Shown here piece after piece: positions 1 to 8,756 of a DNA stretch of 64,000 nucleotides (position 1 is the stretch's first letter; every line of letters begins with the position of its first letter). The notes beneath the pieces were generated by a model. That model was not told the origin of the DNA. It searched no databases and saw nothing but the letters and a program-made list of their open reading frames with translations. Origin of the DNA: Bacteroidota bacterium (GTDB taxonomy: Bacteria > Bacteroidota > Bacteroidia > Chitinophagales > Chitinophagaceae). The DNA is taken from the NCBI GenBank assembly GCA_023417815.1, contig JAEZEI010000131.1:1-64000 (forward strand), in the 5' to 3' direction. Made by a program: the position numbers and the translations under genes.

Positions 1-57
1 GCAACCATTTATCAAAAGCTTTACATATAGAACGGTCTATATTATTATTTTTAGAGA

Positions 58-534
58 ATGAGAACATTGTTGCTCGCCTGTTTTTTCTGTTTTTCCCTGC
101 CGGCGCATGCCCAGTTGCCTAAGTGGAAGATCACTGATGTGGAGAACTATATCGCTTCCTCAAAGGACGATGTGCTGGTCATAAACTTCTGGGCAACCTT
201 CTGCAAACCCTGTATTGCGGAGATACCGGGGTTTATCCGGGTGGTGGAAAAGCACAGGGCCGACAGCGTTAAACTTCTTCTGGTGAGCCTGGACATGCCA
301 TCGCAGTACCCGAATGTTCCGGCCTTTATCAGGAAGCACAATTTCAATGCGCAGCATGCCTGGCTCAATGAAACGGATGCTGATTATTTCTGCCCGAAAA
401 TAGATCCTAAATGGAGCGGGGCCATCCCGGCAACCCTTATCGTGAATACCCGCACCGGGAAGCGGTTATTCTTCGAGGAAGAGATGGAAGAGGAACGCCT
501 GCAGGAGATCATTTCCGGGATGCTCCGGCCCTGA
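58..534 (+). CDS. TlpA-like periplasmic thioredoxin-fold protein
   Basis: A 158-residue secreted thiol-disulfide oxidoreductase of the TlpA/thioredoxin family. The N-terminus is a signal peptide ending near AHA-Q (residues 16-19). The active-site motif WATFCKPC places the CxxC cysteines at 49 and 52, and the cis-proline loop IPAT lies near residue 123. The likely role is reduction of periplasmic disulfides, for example in cytochrome or cell-envelope proteins; the partner cannot be told from sequence. A third cysteine in YFCPKID is not part of the classical site. It starts at the first ATG and precedes another thioredoxin-fold gene on the same strand with a gap of about 90 bases. The family is clear, the substrate unknown. 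Confidence 0.85.
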   Translation: MRTLLLACFFCFSLPAHAQLPKWKITDVENYIASSKDDVLVINFWATFCKPCIAEIPGFIRVVEKHRADSVKLLLVSLDMPSQYPNVPAFIRKHNFNAQHAWLNETDADYFCPKIDPKWSGAIPATLIVNTRTGKRLFFEEEMEEERLQEIISGMLRP

Positions 535-626
535 CAACTGTAAATATTTTTCGCAGTGGGTTTTACATAAACGGTTTCGCGTAAAACCCATGATGCTTTA
601 TCTTCATAGCCTTAAATTTCTCAAAA

Positions 627-1235
627 ATGAAAAAACTGATGTTTGCATCCCTTTCAGTACTTGCGCTGGGATTTTCTGCCTTTAAAATAGCCGAGGTGCT
701 TCCCCTGGGAGCCACAATGCCTATGGCTGAGCATAAAATGAAAGATGTTTCCGGGAAGGAACTCTCCATGAAGGACGCAATGATGAAGCATGGTGTTATG
801 GTGATGTTCTCCTGCAATACCTGCCCATACGTAGTGAAAAACCAGGAGCGTACCATTGCGATAGCTGATTTTGCCCGCAAGATGGACATCGGTGTGATCC
901 TGCTGAACAGCAATGAAGCGTACCGCTCTTCAGACGACAGCTTTGAGGAAATGGTAAGCTATGCAAAGAACCAGAAGTATAACTGGCCTTACGTAGTGGA
1001 CAAAGACCACAAAATAGCTGATGCCTTTGGTGCAAACCGCACACCGGAAGTATTCCTTTTCAATAAAGAATTGAAACTGGTTTACCACGGCGCTATCGAT
1101 GATAATCCTTCAGATGCATCCAGCGTGAATCGCAAACACCTTCGCGAAGCTATCCTTGAACTGACCTCTGGCAAGGAGATATCTGTAAAGGAAAGCAGGA
1201 GCGTGGGTTGCACGATAAAAAGGAATAAGAATTAG
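627..1235 (+). CDS. Secreted thioredoxin/redoxin-family protein
   Basis: A 202-residue exported protein with a hydrophobic N-terminal signal (residues 1-19) and a thioredoxin-like fold. The motif FSCNTCPYV carries cysteines 63 and 66 in a CNTC arrangement, followed by the redoxin-type segment NRTPEVFLF with the conserved cis-proline. A further cysteine close to the C-terminus (SVGCTIK) recurs in this family as I recall it and could be a resolving cysteine; that is inference. It resembles the AhpC/TSA-type 'thioredoxin family protein' common in Bacteroidota. It is transcribed with the preceding TlpA-like gene and ends at a strong intrinsic terminator. The exact substrate is unknown. Confidence 0.8.
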   Translation: MKKLMFASLSVLALGFSAFKIAEVLPLGATMPMAEHKMKDVSGKELSMKDAMMKHGVMVMFSCNTCPYVVKNQERTIAIADFARKMDIGVILLNSNEAYRSSDDSFEEMVSYAKNQKYNWPYVVDKDHKIADAFGANRTPEVFLFNKELKLVYHGAIDDNPSDASSVNRKHLREAILELTSGKEISVKESRSVGCTIKRNKN

Positions 1236-1263
1236 AATTTCTAAAAACGAAATACGAATTACG

Positions 1264-1293
1264 AAAACCGCCGGAAGCCCCGGCGGTTTTTTT
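1264..1293 (+). terminator. Intrinsic terminator
   Basis: A hairpin with perfect 7-bp GC arms CCGCCGG (1268-1274) and CCGGCGG (1280-1286) and a 5-nt loop is followed by seven T. It ends transcription of the redoxin gene. Four A on the left flank mean it may also work weakly for the convergent minus-strand gene. Confidence 0.85.
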
Positions 1294-1311
1294 ATAATGG
1301 TATATGTCTTC

Positions 1312-2328
1312 TTATTTTACAATAATATCCCAACCAGTTGCTCCACCTATACCGTCTGAAAGCTGAATTGGTGTGCCATTTTTCCAGACCATTGCGTATA
1401 ATTTAACCGGGGGTGGAGTTCGCATTCTACCGGTGATATAAACATCCTCTCCTGAAACGGACAAACCCAGAGCTTCTGACATATTTTCCTCCCCTGAAAG
1501 TGGAGTGATAACACCATTCTTCCACATTACGGCTACAGAATTTCCATTATTTGCTGTATAATTTCCTGATGCAAAAATGTCCTCCCCAATAACTTCAATT
1601 TGCATAACTCTTCCATTATCTGACAAGCAGGGTAAATAAGTTGGTATACCATTTTTCCATATTGTTGGCACTTCTTCAGAACCCATTATCATAGACCCGC
1701 ATACATATACATCATTGCCAGATATACGGATTGATATACGCCTTACCGGATCAGAATCAGCATACATGTCTATTAAAGTTCCGTTTTTCCATAATTTACT
1801 ATGCGACCCAATGTGTCCAAGTATATAAACATCGTTTCCAACAACCTGGAACCCAGACACTACTGTCGCCCCACTTGAGCTATCGATGAATTGATGCACT
1901 CCATTTTTCCAGAGAATAATATATTCCTTTAAGTTACTTCTATAGGTGCCTGCTGCATATACATCCTGGCCGGAAATGAATAATTTATTTACAGTTCCAT
2001 GTCCATTATCATGATTGAGATTAATTGGAACACCATTCTTCCAAATGGTGGCATACCGGAGAGTTGGTAAAGTTTCACTTCCTCCTATATATACATCATT
2101 ACCTGAAATGGCTATGCAATTAGCCACTCCATTGGAATTTCCTGGTGTAAGAATTGTCTTAACGCCGTTATTCCAATAAACAGCTTCGAAAAAGCCCGTG
2201 GTATTTTCGTCTCCAACAACATGAACAGTTTTTGAACTGTTCGCATTTGTGTTGTCTGATTTGCTACAGCCAGCCAAACTGACGGACAATAAAAAAAGAA
2301 GAAAAGGTTTCAAAAGCATTTCGGTCAT
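1312..2328 (-). CDS. Seven-repeat lipoprotein, probable beta-propeller
   Basis: A 338-residue predicted lipoprotein: the signal peptide ends in the lipobox SLAGC, and the mature protein starts CSKSDN. The rest consists of seven repeats of about 40-48 residues. The repeats end in WKNGxP (WNNG in the first) after a GNDVYxxG strand; examples are DVYIGG...IWKNGVPINL and DVYITG...VWKNGTPIQL. Seven blades, with the last partial strand (GWDIIVK) able to complete the first (VHVVGDE), suggest a closed propeller; this is inference from periodicity. I do not recognise a named family. By eye the gene is richer in A and T than its neighbours, which may reflect transfer. The alternative start MLLKP lies three codons downstream. 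The function is unknown; surface binding is possible. Confidence 0.65.
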   Translation of the reverse strand: MTEMLLKPFLLFLLSVSLAGCSKSDNTNANSSKTVHVVGDENTTGFFEAVYWNNGVKTILTPGNSNGVANCIAISGNDVYIGGSETLPTLRYATIWKNGVPINLNHDNGHGTVNKLFISGQDVYAAGTYRSNLKEYIILWKNGVHQFIDSSSGATVVSGFQVVGNDVYILGHIGSHSKLWKNGTLIDMYADSDPVRRISIRISGNDVYVCGSMIMGSEEVPTIWKNGIPTYLPCLSDNGRVMQIEVIGEDIFASGNYTANNGNSVAVMWKNGVITPLSGEENMSEALGLSVSGEDVYITGRMRTPPPVKLYAMVWKNGTPIQLSDGIGGATGWDIIVK

Positions 2329-2409
2329 TCATTGGAAACGAATGTGACCGGGTGTTTTTGTTTTTTTAAATAAGGTTGCAGTCGCGAAGGTAACTTTTAT
2401 TAACTCTTT

Positions 2410-3351
2410 CTAAGCTTTTTCTTGAATTGCATCTTTATGGCTCTTGAGCGTTTTTATACTCACATTCAATTCGAACCCTATAAGAAGTACAAAAGAGTTT
2501 ATGTATATCAAAGCCATGAAGACCATGATGGTTCCGATGGAGCCATACAATGCATTGTATCTTCCGAAATTATTTACGAATGCTGCAAACCCGGCCGAGG
2601 CAAGCAGGCTCAGGAACGTCGCAAGAATGGTTCCCGGGGACCGGATCTTCCATCTTTTTTCAACGGCCGGGGCATATTTATAGATGAAGGCGATAACGAA
2701 ATAAACAAGGCCTACAATGAAAACCCAGCGCAGGTAGGATATCGCTTCGCGCCAGCCACTGTCCGGAACGATCATTTCCAAAAATGCACCCTGCATGATC
2801 AGCGCAAGCAGGTAGGTAAGCACCAGACCAAATACGATAAACGTGAGCTTAATGGCCGTCCACCTTTTCACGATCGACTTCCTGCGGGAAAATCCTACAT
2901 AATTCTTATTGAAGGAACGCATAAGTCCCATCATGGCGCTGGAAGCAAAGAAGATCGAAAGTACAAGGCTGAAGGAAAGTAGGCCAATCCGCGAGTTATC
3001 GATGAACCCATCCACGAAGCGGATCAGTTCCACGTTATACTGCCGAGCGGGGATCATATTGTAAATGAGTTCATGGAGCTGCAGTTTGATGCTGCTCATG
3101 CTTACAAAGGGCAGGTAGGGTATAAGCGTGAATAGGGAAAGCAATGAGGGCGGAATGGCCATGATGAAATTGTATGAAATGGCGGATGCTCTTTCCGTCA
3201 TGCCCTGGATCTTCACCTGCCGGTAAAAGGTCCTGATCACATCAAATAATGAATTGCCTTCAAAACCCGGCAGGTACCAGTTCTTGCTTTTCCGGAGGAA
3301 CCATGCCACCGGGGGATTGGTGGCGAATATTTTTTCTATCCTGGATAACAT
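2410..3351 (-). CDS. YihY/BrkB-family inner-membrane protein
   Basis: A 313-residue polytopic membrane protein of the YihY (former RNase BN) family. It has about six hydrophobic segments, including those around residues 65-90, 125-150, 170-195, 205-225, 240-262 and 275-300, and the family-typical stretch RASAISYNFIMAIPPSLL near the first one. The function of the family is not settled; transport or envelope roles have been proposed, and the old ribonuclease name is a misannotation. The gene begins at the base next to the stop codon of mltG, so the two are probably cotranscribed. The C-terminus is a short charged tail. Confidence 0.88.
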   Translation of the reverse strand: MLSRIEKIFATNPPVAWFLRKSKNWYLPGFEGNSLFDVIRTFYRQVKIQGMTERASAISYNFIMAIPPSLLSLFTLIPYLPFVSMSSIKLQLHELIYNMIPARQYNVELIRFVDGFIDNSRIGLLSFSLVLSIFFASSAMMGLMRSFNKNYVGFSRRKSIVKRWTAIKLTFIVFGLVLTYLLALIMQGAFLEMIVPDSGWREAISYLRWVFIVGLVYFVIAFIYKYAPAVEKRWKIRSPGTILATFLSLLASAGFAAFVNNFGRYNALYGSIGTIMVFMALIYINSFVLLIGFELNVSIKTLKSHKDAIQEKA

Positions 3352-4368
3352 CTATCTGTTTTTGGAAGCTACCAGGCTGTCTAGCGCCTTCCTGTACATG
3401 TTCGCATACACCTTATGTTGTTCATATGTTGATGCAAAATTCGAATAGCCTTTAAAGTCTGGCTTGGCAACGAAGAAAATATAATCCGTTTCAGGGGCCT
3501 CAAGCACCGCATCTATTGATTCGATAGAAGGAGTGCAGATCGGTCCGGGAGGCAGGCCGGCATACTGGTAAGTATTATAAGGTGAATCATATTTCAGGTG
3601 GTTAAAATAGATCCTGGTAAGCCCGAATGCACGCATGGCATACTTAACCGTGGGATCAGCTTCAAGCTTCATTCCTTTCCTTATCCTGTTCATGTACACG
3701 CTTGCAATAAGCGGTTTGTCAGAACGCTTATTGGTCTCTTCATCAACAATACTTGCCATTGTATATACCTGTTCAGGACTGAGACCTTTAGATGCTGCTT
3801 TTTTCCTGCGCTCTTCATTCCAGAATTTGTCGTGCTCCGTTTTTAAACGCTTCAGGAATTTATCGGGTGTTCCGTTCCAGGTAACCTCGTAAGTGTTAGG
3901 GATCACGAGAGTCATTACGGTATGGGTATCTACTCCATAAGTCTTCAGGCTGTCGTTGTTGAGCAGGATGCGGATCATATCTGCGCTATCGGCCTCAAAA
4001 TTCTTCCCGATCCTTCCCGCCAGGTCTTCCTTGGTTCGCAGTTTGGTTATTACCAGCCTTACCGGCGACTGCCGGCCGTGTTTAAGCATCCTCACAAGCT
4101 CCACAAGGCTGCTGCCATCATCAATGGTGTAGCGGCCGGGTTTAGGCAGGGTGAAATCTGCACGTTTGGAAACCTGGTCGAACACAAATCCATTCGGAAT
4201 GATGTTCTGGTGAAGCAGGGCAGAACGCATGTCAGTAAAGGAGGTACCTGTATTGATATAGAAATACTTCCCTTCGGGGGCCTTAACCACGGGGCCAAAA
4301 AGCTGCCAACCGAAGTAGGCTCCTGCAGCAAGTACGAGAAAAACGAGTACGAGTAAGATTCTTTTCAT
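3352..4368 (-). CDS. mltG: Endolytic murein transglycosylase MltG
   Basis: A 338-residue inner-membrane lytic transglycosylase that cuts nascent peptidoglycan strands and so helps set glycan length. One N-terminal transmembrane helix (residues 3-24) is followed by a periplasmic YceG domain. The catalytic region reads YTMASIVDEETNKR, in which the glutamate of the (V)xxET motif is the expected general acid, then SVYMNRIRKGMKLEADPTV. The length fits the family. The stop TAG abuts the start of the yihY-like gene, and the start lies just downstream of the secG terminator, so it likely has its own promoter in the gap around 4370-4395. Confidence 0.92.
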   Translation of the reverse strand: MKRILLVLVFLVLAAGAYFGWQLFGPVVKAPEGKYFYINTGTSFTDMRSALLHQNIIPNGFVFDQVSKRADFTLPKPGRYTIDDGSSLVELVRMLKHGRQSPVRLVITKLRTKEDLAGRIGKNFEADSADMIRILLNNDSLKTYGVDTHTVMTLVIPNTYEVTWNGTPDKFLKRLKTEHDKFWNEERRKKAASKGLSPEQVYTMASIVDEETNKRSDKPLIASVYMNRIRKGMKLEADPTVKYAMRAFGLTRIYFNHLKYDSPYNTYQYAGLPPGPICTPSIESIDAVLEAPETDYIFFVAKPDFKGYSNFASTYEQHKVYANMYRKALDSLVASKNR

Positions 4369-4394
4369 TTTCAGCGGGTTGGAACAAAGTAAAT

Positions 4395-4421
4395 AAAAAA
4401 CCCCGCCGGATTAGGGCAGGG
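4395..4421 (-). terminator. Intrinsic terminator after secG
   Basis: Read on the minus strand, the arms CCCTGCC and GGCGGGG (plus coordinates 4415-4421 and 4401-4407, one G-U pair) are followed by TTTTTT. It closes the miaB-to-secG operon and separates it from mltG. Confidence 0.75.
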
Positions 4422-4443
4422 CTGTATAATTTAATTAAAATTC

Positions 4444-4821
4444 TTACGGAGCCGGGGTAGTGGCTGGCGCTTGTTGTGGCTGCTGTGTACCAGGCATTGG
4501 CGTAGTGGTATTGTTCTGCGCCGGTGCAGGGTTGGTCTGGGGACGTGTATTAACGCCTTTCAGTAATTCATCATTTTCTGCAGAGGACGTACCATCACCG
4601 GGAATGAAGGCTGGTGAAACGATGCAGAGCAGTCCAACAACTGCTGCAAAGATCCAGGTTCCTTTTTCCATTACGTCTGTAGATTGCTTAACGCCGATCA
4701 GCTGGTTGCTGAATCCACCCAAAGCGCCGGTAAGACCGCCACCTTTTGGGTTCTGTATCAATACAATAAGGCCCAGGATCACCGATGCCGCAATTATCAG
4801 AATGCCAAAGAGAACTAACAT
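4444..4821 (-). CDS. secG: Preprotein translocase subunit SecG
   Basis: A 125-residue small subunit of the SecYEG channel that assists protein export. Two transmembrane helices (about residues 2-22 and 53-73) flank the conserved cytoplasmic loop IQNPKGGGLTGALGG. The C-terminal 50 residues are rich in P, Q, T and A and of low complexity, as in other Bacteroidota SecG proteins, and are not needed for the fold. It is the last gene of the minus-strand run that begins with miaB. The start codon lies one base downstream of the preceding stop, and an intrinsic terminator follows. Confidence 0.9.
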   Translation of the reverse strand: MLVLFGILIIAASVILGLIVLIQNPKGGGLTGALGGFSNQLIGVKQSTDVMEKGTWIFAAVVGLLCIVSPAFIPGDGTSSAENDELLKGVNTRPQTNPAPAQNNTTTPMPGTQQPQQAPATTPAP

Positions 4822-4822
4822 G

Positions 4823-5551
4823 CTAGTTATTTAAAAGGTCAATTTTCTGCGCAAAGTAAGCGCTTTTGGCAGGATTAATCAAACTTAATTTCCGGTATAT
4901 GTCGCGCGCCTTATCGATCTTGCCCTGCCCGGCATATACTTCTGCCATCGATTCGGTTATGACCTCTTCATCCACATTGCTTTTTTCTGCGATGATCTTC
5001 ACAGCGATATCCTCCGGCGGTGCCACAGTCTCAGTATGTACCTTCTTCATGGTTTTGAGCCATGCGGTAAAGCTTTTCATTTGCCTGCCCAGCCTGTCGG
5101 ACGATTGCTGTTCCTCGCTGAGCTTTATTCCCTGGGAAGCAAAATAATCCGTGGTATGAAGGGGCTCGAAAACGAGATCACCTGCTGGAACTTCAGAAAT
5201 GGTCATTTTTGGAATTGCCGGCGTTTCTTCAGCGGGCTGTTCTGCCGGTTCTTCGATAGCGTCCCGAACAGGCTCCTGCTGTGGTCCTGTTTCGGCAAGT
5301 GGTGACGCTGCAGGCGAAGCTTCTGCCATGGGTTCGGGAACATTCCTGGTGTTCCTGATCTTCTGTAAAAGGTATTCCAGCAGAACAGGGTCTGGATAGT
5401 GCAGGGATACCTTTGAGGCAAGTTCCATATATCCCGGATCATCCTCTTTCATGAAAGCCAGGGTGGAAAGGTGCGCATAACTGAACCACGGGTATTCCGC
5501 TGAAAGCGCTGATATCTCCTGTTCATTCATGATCGGTTGTGCCATGGTCAA
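4823..5551 (-). CDS. Conserved Bacteroidota protein of unknown function
   Basis: A 242-residue soluble protein without a signal peptide. The N-terminal ~75 residues are helical. The middle (about 75-125) is rich in P, E and A and probably disordered. The C-terminal 60 residues (EVITESMAEVYAGQGKIDKA followed by a short YRKLSLINP stretch) look like one or two TPR-type helical pairs. I know no assigned function. It sits between lptE (4-base gap upstream) and secG (1-base gap downstream), a conserved order in this phylum, which hints at an envelope or export link; that is inference from context. Several methionines exist near the start; the first one was used. Confidence 0.7.
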   Translation of the reverse strand: MTMAQPIMNEQEISALSAEYPWFSYAHLSTLAFMKEDDPGYMELASKVSLHYPDPVLLEYLLQKIRNTRNVPEPMAEASPAASPLAETGPQQEPVRDAIEEPAEQPAEETPAIPKMTISEVPAGDLVFEPLHTTDYFASQGIKLSEEQQSSDRLGRQMKSFTAWLKTMKKVHTETVAPPEDIAVKIIAEKSNVDEEVITESMAEVYAGQGKIDKARDIYRKLSLINPAKSAYFAQKIDLLNN

Positions 5552-5555
5552 TACT

Positions 5556-6065
5556 TTACCAGTTAGAAAAGATCCGGTTAAAAATTTCGTCGACTATATT
5601 TCTCACGATCTCATCGTTGAGCACCGATTCTGCTTCCTGCAATCCCTGGCTGGCAGGGAAGTCGAAGGTGCGTGTAAGTTCTGCTTCAAAATTCTTTGTC
5701 TCATCAAGCTGGTTCCTGAACTCCAGGTGAAAGCCTACAGTAAGCCTGTTGCCGCTTGCATTATTCCCGCTTATACTAATGGTTGTGGTGTAATACTGGC
5801 TCACATAGCCGGAGATATCATAATGCGCTTCATCATCATTGGTTTGTCGCAGCCGGGTGGTGTTTATTATCTTTTGCTTCAGTCTTTCAGTAAGCTGCGG
5901 ACTCAATACCGTGTTCACATATTGCGCCTTGTTCTCAAGGTAATTCACCCTGAAGGTCTTCACCTCTTCGGGAATTGGTGCTGCATCCCTGAATCCGTAT
6001 TTGCATGTTGCATAAGAAAAGAGAAAGCACAGCAGCGACAATAAAAGGATCCTGTTAAGTTTCAT
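5556..6065 (-). CDS. lptE: LptE-family LPS assembly lipoprotein
   Basis: A 169-residue protein matching the Bacteroidota LptE family, the outer-membrane lipoprotein that plugs the LptD barrel during LPS insertion. The N-terminal signal ends at a cysteine (SYATCKYGF, residue about 21), a somewhat relaxed lipobox. The mature part starts with the family's pattern, IPEEVKTFRVNYLENKA, and then a LptE-like alternating strand region with LTERLKQKI. It lies between the sigma-54-type regulator (8-base gap) and the unknown gene before secG. Its partner LptD is encoded in this same window at 49-52 kb. Confidence 0.8.
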   Translation of the reverse strand: MKLNRILLLSLLCFLFSYATCKYGFRDAAPIPEEVKTFRVNYLENKAQYVNTVLSPQLTERLKQKIINTTRLRQTNDDEAHYDISGYVSQYYTTTISISGNNASGNRLTVGFHLEFRNQLDETKNFEAELTRTFDFPASQGLQEAESVLNDEIVRNIVDEIFNRIFSNW

Positions 6066-6073
6066 GCTAATGG

Positions 6074-7300
6074 TTATAGATCCTCGATATCGTATTCTTT
6101 TAATTTCCGGTAAAGCGTTCTCTCGCTTATACCCAGGTCGAGCGATGCATCCTTCCTTCTTCCCCGGTGCTTCCTGAGTGCTTTTATGATCAGTTCTTTT
6201 TCCTTATCCACGATGTTGAGTGATTCTTCAACATCTTCATGCTGCTGAATACCATTATCGTTACGCAATATTACAGGGGCGGAAGGGTTCATGATGGGAG
6301 CGGCAGGATGCGGACTAAGTTCCCTAACAGGCGCCTCGTTCATATAATGGGTTTGCGCAAGAGCCGGATTCTGCAGCACTTCAAAGAACATCTTCTTTAA
6401 TTCATTTACGTCCTTTTTCATGTCGAAGAAAAGTTTATAAATGATCTCGCGTTCATTTGCGAATTCGGTCTGGCTCACAGGTCCGTGCCCCTGTGCAAGC
6501 ACAGGAAGCTTTGCATAATTCTGTTCGGGAAGGAATTGCTGCAGGCTGGCAGCGCCCACCACTTTATCTTTAGAAAGTACGGAAATCTGTTCTGCAATAT
6601 TCTTCAGCTCACGGATGTTTCCCGGCCAGGGATAGTTCATCAGCAATTCGCGTGCATCATCAGAAAGAGAAACTGGCTGTGATTTATAACGGTCGGAGAA
6701 ATCGGCGGCAAATTTCCGGAACAGCAACAGGATATCCTCTTTCCTGTCGCGCAATGCAGGAACCCTGATAGGGACGGTATTAAGGCGATAATAAAGGTCT
6801 TCACGGAAACGTCCGTTGTAGGTGAATTCGAGCAGGTCTTTATTGGATGCAGCGATAACCCTTACGTCAGTCTTTTGCACCTTGCTGCTCCCCACGCGGA
6901 TGTATTCGCCCGTTTCAAGTACGCGTAACAGCCTGGCCTGTGTTCCGAGCGGCATTTCCCCGATCTCATCCAGGAAGATGGTACCGCCATTCACTGTTTC
7001 AAAATATCCTTTCCTGCTATCGACCGCGCCGGTGAAGGAACCTTTTTCATGCCCGAATAATTCTGAATCGATCGTTCCTTCCGGTATGGCGCCGCAGTTT
7101 ACGGCGATGAATGGATTATGCTTGCGCGAACTGAGTGCATGGATGATCTGTGAGAATACTTCCTTACCCACCCCGCTTTCACCGGTGATCAGTACACTGA
7201 GATCAGTATTGGCAACCTGCACCGCAACGTTGAGCGCATGGTTAAGCCCGGGTGAGTTCCCGATTATTCCAAACCTGTTCTTTATCGTCTGCAGATCCAT
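6074..7300 (-). CDS. Sigma-54-interaction transcriptional regulator
   Basis: A 408-residue NtrC-type AAA+ activator. The AAA+ domain starts almost at the N-terminus, so there is no receiver or sensor domain, as in PspF. Seen motifs are Walker A GESGVGKE (about 40-47), the sigma-54 contact loop as GSFTGA instead of GAFTGA, Walker B GGTIFLDEIGEM, and an arginine-finger region FREDLYYRLN. The C-terminus carries a Fis-type helix-turn-helix (LGISERTLYRKLKEY). A linker of about 100 residues rich in P and A lies between the two. The alanine-to-serine change in the loop occurs in other family members. It is embedded in the miaB-lptE-secG operon; its targets are unknown. Confidence 0.9.
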   Translation of the reverse strand: MDLQTIKNRFGIIGNSPGLNHALNVAVQVANTDLSVLITGESGVGKEVFSQIIHALSSRKHNPFIAVNCGAIPEGTIDSELFGHEKGSFTGAVDSRKGYFETVNGGTIFLDEIGEMPLGTQARLLRVLETGEYIRVGSSKVQKTDVRVIAASNKDLLEFTYNGRFREDLYYRLNTVPIRVPALRDRKEDILLLFRKFAADFSDRYKSQPVSLSDDARELLMNYPWPGNIRELKNIAEQISVLSKDKVVGAASLQQFLPEQNYAKLPVLAQGHGPVSQTEFANEREIIYKLFFDMKKDVNELKKMFFEVLQNPALAQTHYMNEAPVRELSPHPAAPIMNPSAPVILRNDNGIQQHEDVEESLNIVDKEKELIIKALRKHRGRRKDASLDLGISERTLYRKLKEYDIEDL

Positions 7301-7301
7301 A

Positions 7302-8708
7302 TCAGATTATTTCGCCCAGCAGGGTGCCGGAGGTGCATGAATTGATTTTTACGGTCACATAATCGCCGGGTTGTGCCTTACCTGCAGAAAACACCGCAAC
7401 CTTGTTCTGGTCATTCCTTCCGAACAACATGGAGTCGTCTTTTTTGGAAACCCCCTCAACAAGGATCCTGAATGTTTTACCTACTTCCTTCTGCATGCTT
7501 TCAAGGCTGTGCACCCGGTAAAGGTCAACCAGTTCCTGTAGTCTTCTCTTCTTCGTTTCAAGCGGTACATCATCCGCAAACCGGCGTGCAGCAAGGGTTC
7601 CCGGCCGTTCCGAATAAAAATACAGGTAGGCAAGGTCGTATTTTACATATTCCATCAGGCTCAGCGAATCCTGGTGGTCCTCTTCTGTTTCTGTACAAAA
7701 GCCGGCGATCATATCCGTTGAGATCCCGCACTCAGGAATGATCTCCCTTATCCTGTTCACTTTTGCTATGTACCATTCGCGGCTATAGGTACGGTTCATA
7801 AGCTGCAATACTCGTGTGCTCCCGCTTTGCACCGGGAGGTGAATGTATTTACAGATATTATCGTACTGCTTCATTGTGTACAGTACTTCGTCGGTTATAT
7901 CCTTAGGATGGGAAGTTGAGAATCGAACGCGCAACAATGACGATATCCGTGCAACTCTTTCCAGCAAGGCTGCGAAGGTTACTGTTTCATTCCCACCCTG
8001 CCAGTAGTAGCTGTCCACATTCTGGCCAAGCAGGGTCACTTCCCTGAAACCATCCTCAAAAAGCCTGGTACATTCTTCCACTATGCTATCAACGTTGCGG
8101 CTTCTTTCCCTTCCTCTTGTAAACGGCACCACGCAGAAAGAACACATATTATTGCAACCGCGCATAATACTCACGAAAGCCGTTACACCATTACTATTCA
8201 GTCGAACGGGGGAGATGTCCGCATAGGTTTCTTCGCGGCTTAAAAGAACGTTGATCGCTTTCTGACCGCCATCCGCTTCCTGCACCAATTGAGGTATGCT
8301 GCGATAGGCATCAGGGCCAACCACCAGGTCAACAAGTTTCTCCTGTTCTATAAAGGAAGCTTTAAGTCTTTCCGCCATGCAGCCTAACACACCCACCAGC
8401 ATTTCCGGCTTCTGCTTTTTCAGGCGTTTAAATTCAGTGAGTCTTTTGCGAACGGTCTGTTCAGCCTTTTCGCGGATTGAGCAGGTATTGATAAGGATAA
8501 GGTCGGCCTCGGAGGTATCCTGGGTGCAGGTAAATCCTTCCGACTGCAGTATGGAGGCCACCACTTCGCTGTCGGCGAAATTCATGGCACAGCCATAACT
8601 TTCTATATAAAATGATTTCTGTCCCGGTCGGACAGGAACTTCCATTACCAGCGCTTCTCCCTGCCTGCCTTCATCGTGAACTTTATTGTTGATCGTGAGC
8701 TCCATCAC
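7302..8708 (-). CDS. miaB: tRNA-2-methylthio-N6-dimethylallyladenosine synthase MiaB
   Basis: A 468-residue radical-SAM methylthiotransferase that adds the 2-methylthio group to i6A37 of tRNAs reading U-initial codons. The N-terminal UPF0004 domain holds the auxiliary-cluster cysteines (YGCAMN, NTCSIR, LGCMAE). The radical-SAM CxxxCxxC is RGCNNMCSFC, and a TRAM domain forms the C-terminus. The length is normal. It heads the operon; a TATATTTG -7 box lies 13 bases upstream. A second ATG one codon in (MELTINN) is an equally good start. The downstream regulator begins one base after the stop. Confidence 0.95.
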   Translation of the reverse strand: MMELTINNKVHDEGRQGEALVMEVPVRPGQKSFYIESYGCAMNFADSEVVASILQSEGFTCTQDTSEADLILINTCSIREKAEQTVRKRLTEFKRLKKQKPEMLVGVLGCMAERLKASFIEQEKLVDLVVGPDAYRSIPQLVQEADGGQKAINVLLSREETYADISPVRLNSNGVTAFVSIMRGCNNMCSFCVVPFTRGRERSRNVDSIVEECTRLFEDGFREVTLLGQNVDSYYWQGGNETVTFAALLERVARISSLLRVRFSTSHPKDITDEVLYTMKQYDNICKYIHLPVQSGSTRVLQLMNRTYSREWYIAKVNRIREIIPECGISTDMIAGFCTETEEDHQDSLSLMEYVKYDLAYLYFYSERPGTLAARRFADDVPLETKKRRLQELVDLYRVHSLESMQKEVGKTFRILVEGVSKKDDSMLFGRNDQNKVAVFSAGKAQPGDYVTVKINSCTSGTLLGEII

Positions 8709-8721
8709 AAAATTTGAGCTG

Positions 8722-8729
8722 CAAATATA
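8722..8729 (-). promoter_or_regulatory. Bacteroidota -7 box for the miaB operon
   Basis: TATATTTG on the minus strand matches TAnnTTTG exactly and ends 13 bases before the miaB ATG. I see no good -33 TTG at the usual spacing, so only the -7 element is called. Confidence 0.45.
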
Positions 8730-8756
8730 ACGAAAAGTGACAGGATGGCAGCGAGG

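Noticed and set aside
2410..3351. Calling the YihY-like protein ribonuclease BN
   Set aside because: That old name is wrong for this membrane family, and no nuclease motif is visible.
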